This document shows, in pieces, positions 5,648-7,783 of a stretch of 7,783 nucleotides of DNA. The stretch is from Actinomycetota bacterium (GTDB lineage: Bacteria; Actinomycetota; Acidimicrobiia; Acidimicrobiales; Palsa-688). The DNA lies in assembly GCA_023489205.1 (NCBI GenBank), contig JAMDDF010000042.1, positions 1 to 7,783 of the forward strand. The letters are read 5' to 3'. Below the pieces are notes generated by a model, which worked only from the letters and a program-made list of their open reading frames with translations, was not told the origin of the DNA and searched no databases. Position 1 is the stretch's first letter, and each line of letters begins with the position of its first letter. Made by a program: the position numbers and the translations under genes.

Positions 5648-6139
5648 TTAGGGCACAGCTGCTTCGGCCAAGGCGGTGGCCTCGCCCAAGGCAGCCGCTT
5701 CGTCGGCGGCCAGCACCCTGGGGTTGGCGCGCACCCGGCGCACCATTTCAGCGATCGTGTACGAGTCGAGGTGGGTCCTCATGTGCTCACCGACCTCCGC
5801 CCACACCGACAGCAGTACGCACTGGCCCTCGTGGTCACAAGCCCCGCCGGCATGAGGCTCGCCGAAGTCACCAAGCGCAATCGGGCCGTCGACCGCTGCC
5901 ACGACCTGGCCAAGCGTGAGCTTGTCTGGCGGCCGAGCGAGTACGTAGCCCCCACCTACGCCACGTTTGGAACGCACCAGCCCGGCACCCTTTAGTGCCA
6001 GCAAGATCTGCTCTAAGTAAGGCTGGGGGAGCCCGGTCCGAAGGGCTATGTCACGAACCGAAGTAGGAGTGTCCCCCCCGTGGAGGGCCAGGGACAGCAG
6101 CGCACGGCACGCGTAGTCGCCACGCGTCGAAACCCTCAC
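5648..6139 (-). CDS. Rrf2-family transcriptional regulator (IscR-like)
   Basis: Rrf2 proteins are dimeric winged-helix repressors or activators that often sense iron-sulphur status, nitric oxide or redox state. The 163-residue product shows the N-terminal fold (RVSTRGDYACRALLSLAL at 2-19), recognition helix and wing (TGLPQPYLEQILLALKGAGLVRSKRGVGGGYVLARP at 35-70), the TLGQVVAAVDGPI segment, and a cysteine loop ACDHEGQC (Cys101-x5-Cys107) before the dimerisation helix (VLLSVWAEVGEHMRTHLDSYTIAEMV). Aligned to E. coli IscR (C92, C98, C104, H107), Cys101 and Cys107 match C98 and C104, while the first cysteine is Pro95 (His96 adjacent) and the histidine is Leu110. Cluster ligation, if any, must therefore differ. 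The start is GTG 6139, six bases after a -10-like TACGAT; no Shine-Dalgarno is present. It sits 29 bp downstream of rluD; no Fe-S assembly gene is in view, so the target is unknown. Confidence 0.93.
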   Translation of the reverse strand: MRVSTRGDYACRALLSLALHGGDTPTSVRDIALRTGLPQPYLEQILLALKGAGLVRSKRGVGGGYVLARPPDKLTLGQVVAAVDGPIALGDFGEPHAGGACDHEGQCVLLSVWAEVGEHMRTHLDSYTIAEMVRRVRANPRVLAADEAAALGEATALAEAAVP

Positions 6140-6144
6140 ACGGC

Positions 6145-6176
6145 CATCGTACTAAGGCTCACATCGTACTAAGGCT
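6145..6176 (-). repeat. 17-bp-period tandem duplication before the Rrf2 gene
   Basis: The 15-mer AGCCTTAGTACGATG (minus strand) occurs at 6176-6162 and again at 6159-6145, separated by two bases. The upstream copy includes the last codon and TAG stop of rluD, and the downstream copy contains the predicted -10 box of the Rrf2 gene. It may be a simple duplication that copied a -10 element, or a pair of regulator sites; 17 bp is not an integral number of helical turns (about 1.6). Confidence 0.9.
6146..6151 (-). promoter_or_regulatory. Predicted -10 box for a leaderless Rrf2-gene transcript
   Basis: TACGAT matches TANNNT and ends six bases (GGCCGT) before the GTG start at 6139, the geometry of a leaderless actinobacterial gene. 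A second TACGAT lies 17 bp upstream (6168-6163) in the duplicated repeat. No convincing -35 box accompanies either copy. The gene could also be read through from rluD. Confidence 0.5.
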
Positions 6177-7194
6177 GATGGCCAAGCCCGAGCAACCCAA
6201 GCGCCTCGTGCAACTCGGCAGGGGGCGGCGAGATGAACTTCATTTGCTCGCCTGTAACCGGGTGCGCAAAGGACAGCTCAGTTGCGTGCAGCCAAGGGCG
6301 CGACAAAAAAGGCAGCCACTGGTGTACGAGCGCAGACTGCGACCTGCTCGCATAGACGTCGTCGCCCACGACAGCGTGACCTATCGCCCTCAGGTGTACT
6401 CGCACCTGGTGCGTGCGGCCGGTCTCGAGACGACAGGTGACGAAGGTGGCGGGGAACGCTGAGCTAGACCGGTCAAGTACCACGTAGCGCGTGCGAGCCG
6501 GTCGCCCGCCTTCTACCACCCCAACACGGGTGCGCTGTCTCGGCGACCGCCCGAGGGGCGCCTCGATCAGGCCCTCATCCGCAGCCATTTCGCCGTGCAC
6601 GACTGTCAGGTACCTGCGCAACGTGAGATGAGCAGCCATCTGGCGTGCGAGGGCTTCGCGCGCCTGGCTGGTACGTGCCACGACCAGCAGCCCAGAGGTC
6701 CCCTTGTCCAAACGGTGCACCACCCCAGGTCGGGTGCTGTCAGGGCCGGCGGCGGCGATGTCGGGGAAAGCAGCCACGAGCTGCTGAACGAGGGTCCCGC
6801 TGCGGTTGCCAGCTCCTGGGTGGACGACCAAGCCCGCAGGCTTGTCCACGACGACGAGGTGTGCGTCAGCGAAGACGACCGCCGCTTCGACGAGCGGTGG
6901 CATTCCCGCTGCGTCATGCACCCTGCCAGATGGCCCAATAGAACCAAAACCCGGCTCCGTCGGCGCGCGTTCGGACAAGGTGTCGCCAAGCTCTACCAAA
7001 AGCTCGTCCCCGGCGTGCAGCCGGCGGCTCCCCGAACTCGCCAGCACGCCGCGCAGGCTCACCTTACCGGCGCTCACCAGGCGAGAGGCCTCAGCGCGGC
7101 TGAGACCCGTCAAAAGCGCCAAGCCCCGGTCCAAGCGCTCCCCTTCGAGAGAGGACATAGCTTCTAAGCGAAGCGAACGAGCCAATGCGCTCAC
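6169..7194 (-). CDS. rluD: RluA/RluD-family 23S rRNA pseudouridine synthase
   Basis: The enzyme isomerises uridine to pseudouridine in RNA; RluD of E. coli modifies positions 1911, 1915 and 1917 of 23S rRNA helix 69, though the exact target here is assumed. The 341-residue product has an N-terminal S4 RNA-binding domain (GERLDRGLALLTGLSRAEASRLVSAGKV, about 18-68) and the RluA catalytic domain: LVVVDKPAGLVVHPG (113-127), the signature HRLDKGTSGLLVVA with catalytic Asp163 (160-173), RRYLTVVHG (193-201), and RLETGRTHQVRVHLRAIGHAVVGDDVY (255-281). Length and order are normal. A linker at about 72-104 (PTEPGFGSIGPSGRVHDAAGMPP) between the domains is unusually long and flexible. The GTG at 7194 overlaps the lspA stop as GTGA; an ATG at 7158 (MSSLEGERLD) is a plausible alternative start that would leave the S4 domain whole. 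The lspA-rluD pairing is common in bacteria. Confidence 0.95.
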   Translation of the reverse strand: MSALARSLRLEAMSSLEGERLDRGLALLTGLSRAEASRLVSAGKVSLRGVLASSGSRRLHAGDELLVELGDTLSERAPTEPGFGSIGPSGRVHDAAGMPPLVEAAVVFADAHLVVVDKPAGLVVHPGAGNRSGTLVQQLVAAFPDIAAAGPDSTRPGVVHRLDKGTSGLLVVARTSQAREALARQMAAHLTLRRYLTVVHGEMAADEGLIEAPLGRSPRQRTRVGVVEGGRPARTRYVVLDRSSSAFPATFVTCRLETGRTHQVRVHLRAIGHAVVGDDVYASRSQSALVHQWLPFLSRPWLHATELSFAHPVTGEQMKFISPPPAELHEALGLLGLGHQP

Positions 7195-7783
7195 CTCTCG
7201 GGTTCTCGCTGGTCTACGTCGACCAACTCCTGCCTCGCTCCGGCTTGGCCCGCCCGAGCGCCGCTGGTTCGTGCCGTGCCTTCGCTAGCCCCATGGTGGC
7301 CCGGCCCGCGGGGGCCCGGCCCGTAAAGGAAGATGGCGCTCAAGGCGACCATCACAACCCCCACCGTGAGCGAGGCATCTGCAACGTTAAAAACCGGCCA
7401 CCAGCTAACCAGTTGGATGAAATCGACAACAGCGCCATGGTGGTGACGGAGCAACCGGTCTGCCAGGTTCGACAAAGCACCACCACTCAGCAGGCCGAAC
7501 CCGACCACGTAAGCCCACCCGGCACCGTGGCTCGCCAGACGCCCCGACTGCCAAAGCACGAGGCCTGCCAGCACCACGGCCGCCACCTCCACAAGTGGGG
7601 CCACGCCGCAGCGAGGCAGGAAGGCAGCGCCGCGGTTGAAGGTAAGTACCAGGTTGATTGGCCCGACAATGTGGCGCGGCCCGTCTGCGAGCTCTTTTTG
7701 CGCCCAGGACTTGGTCCATTGGTCAACAGCAATTACACCACCCGCCACGCCGACCAGCACACACCACCGTAGACCTGCCCGGC
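7191..7783 (-). CDS. lspA: Lipoprotein signal peptidase (signal peptidase II), 5' end outside window
   Basis: LspA is an inner-membrane aspartyl protease that removes signal peptides from prolipoproteins after lipid attachment to the lipobox cysteine. 196 residues are visible, starting at the window edge with RAGLRWCVLVGVAGGVIAVDQWTK; this aligns with the GLRW beginning of the E. coli enzyme, so the true start is probably a few codons beyond 7783. A GTG at 7760 is possible but would shorten the first membrane helix. Four membrane segments, LTFNRGAAFLP, and the two catalytic aspartate motifs are present: GGALSNLADRL and VFNVADASLTVG, the aspartates being those of LADR and NVAD. A hydrophilic C-terminal tail of about 44 residues (from YGPGPRGPG onward) extends past the last helix; it contains a short internal repeat. 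The stop overlaps the rluD GTG by GTGA. Confidence 0.95.
   Translation of the reverse strand, partial: RAGLRWCVLVGVAGGVIAVDQWTKSWAQKELADGPRHIVGPINLVLTFNRGAAFLPRCGVAPLVEVAAVVLAGLVLWQSGRLASHGAGWAYVVGFGLLSGGALSNLADRLLRHHHGAVVDFIQLVSWWPVFNVADASLTVGVVMVALSAIFLYGPGPRGPGHHGASEGTARTSGARAGQAGARQELVDVDQREPER
7298..7323 (-). repeat. 15-bp-period duplication in the lspA tail
   Basis: The 11-mer ggcccggcccg occurs at 7298-7308 and 7313-7323 on the plus strand, offset by 15 bp. On the coding strand it encodes the GPGPRGPG segment of the LspA cytoplasmic tail. It is very GC-rich and could arise by chance in such sequence. Confidence 0.6.

Overview
The window is ordinary core genome from a GC-rich bacterium, most likely an actinobacterium. 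The evidence for that is the gene order infC-rpmI-rplT-rRNA/tRNA methyltransferase-pheS-pheT, an IF3 with a long Ala/Pro-rich tail, a DUF1844 protein next to infC, frequent GTG starts, and two genes that look leaderless (a -10 hexamer 6-7 bases before a GTG). A lineage near the Acidimicrobiia is a guess; nothing in the sequence fixes the class.

Layout, read along the minus strand (right to left). lspA (7783 to 7191, 5' end outside the window) overlaps rluD (7194 to 6169) by the four bases GTGA. A 17-bp tandem duplication follows, with a predicted promoter for an Rrf2-family regulator (6139 to 5648). Convergent to the regulator, on the plus strand, lies a DUF1844 gene (5089 to 5610). A 305-bp divergent intergenic region separates DUF1844 from the translation cluster, which runs infC (4783 to 4046), rpmI (3875 to 3681), rplT (3629 to 3228), a SpoU/TrmH RNA methyltransferase (3227 to 2217), pheS (2220 to 1102) and pheT (1085 to the window edge, 3' end missing).

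The cluster groups initiation factor 3, ribosomal proteins L35 and L20, an RNA 2'-O-methyltransferase and both subunits of phenylalanyl-tRNA synthetase. The last four genes are packed tightly (51-bp gap, then an abutting stop/start, a 4-bp overlap and a 16-bp gap), which suggests one transcript with translational coupling. LspA (lipoprotein signal peptidase) and RluD (pseudouridine synthase) form a separate small operon. The Rrf2 regulator may be read from it or from its own promoter.

I see no new defence, mobile or biosynthetic system. The points worth a second look are the apparent AUA start of infC with a strong Shine-Dalgarno, a seven-copy 15-bp in-frame minisatellite inside the methyltransferase gene, a terminator-like hairpin with an overlapping alternative hairpin at the pheS-pheT junction, the duplicated promoter-like repeat before the Rrf2 gene, and an Rrf2 protein lacking one of the three usual cluster cysteines.
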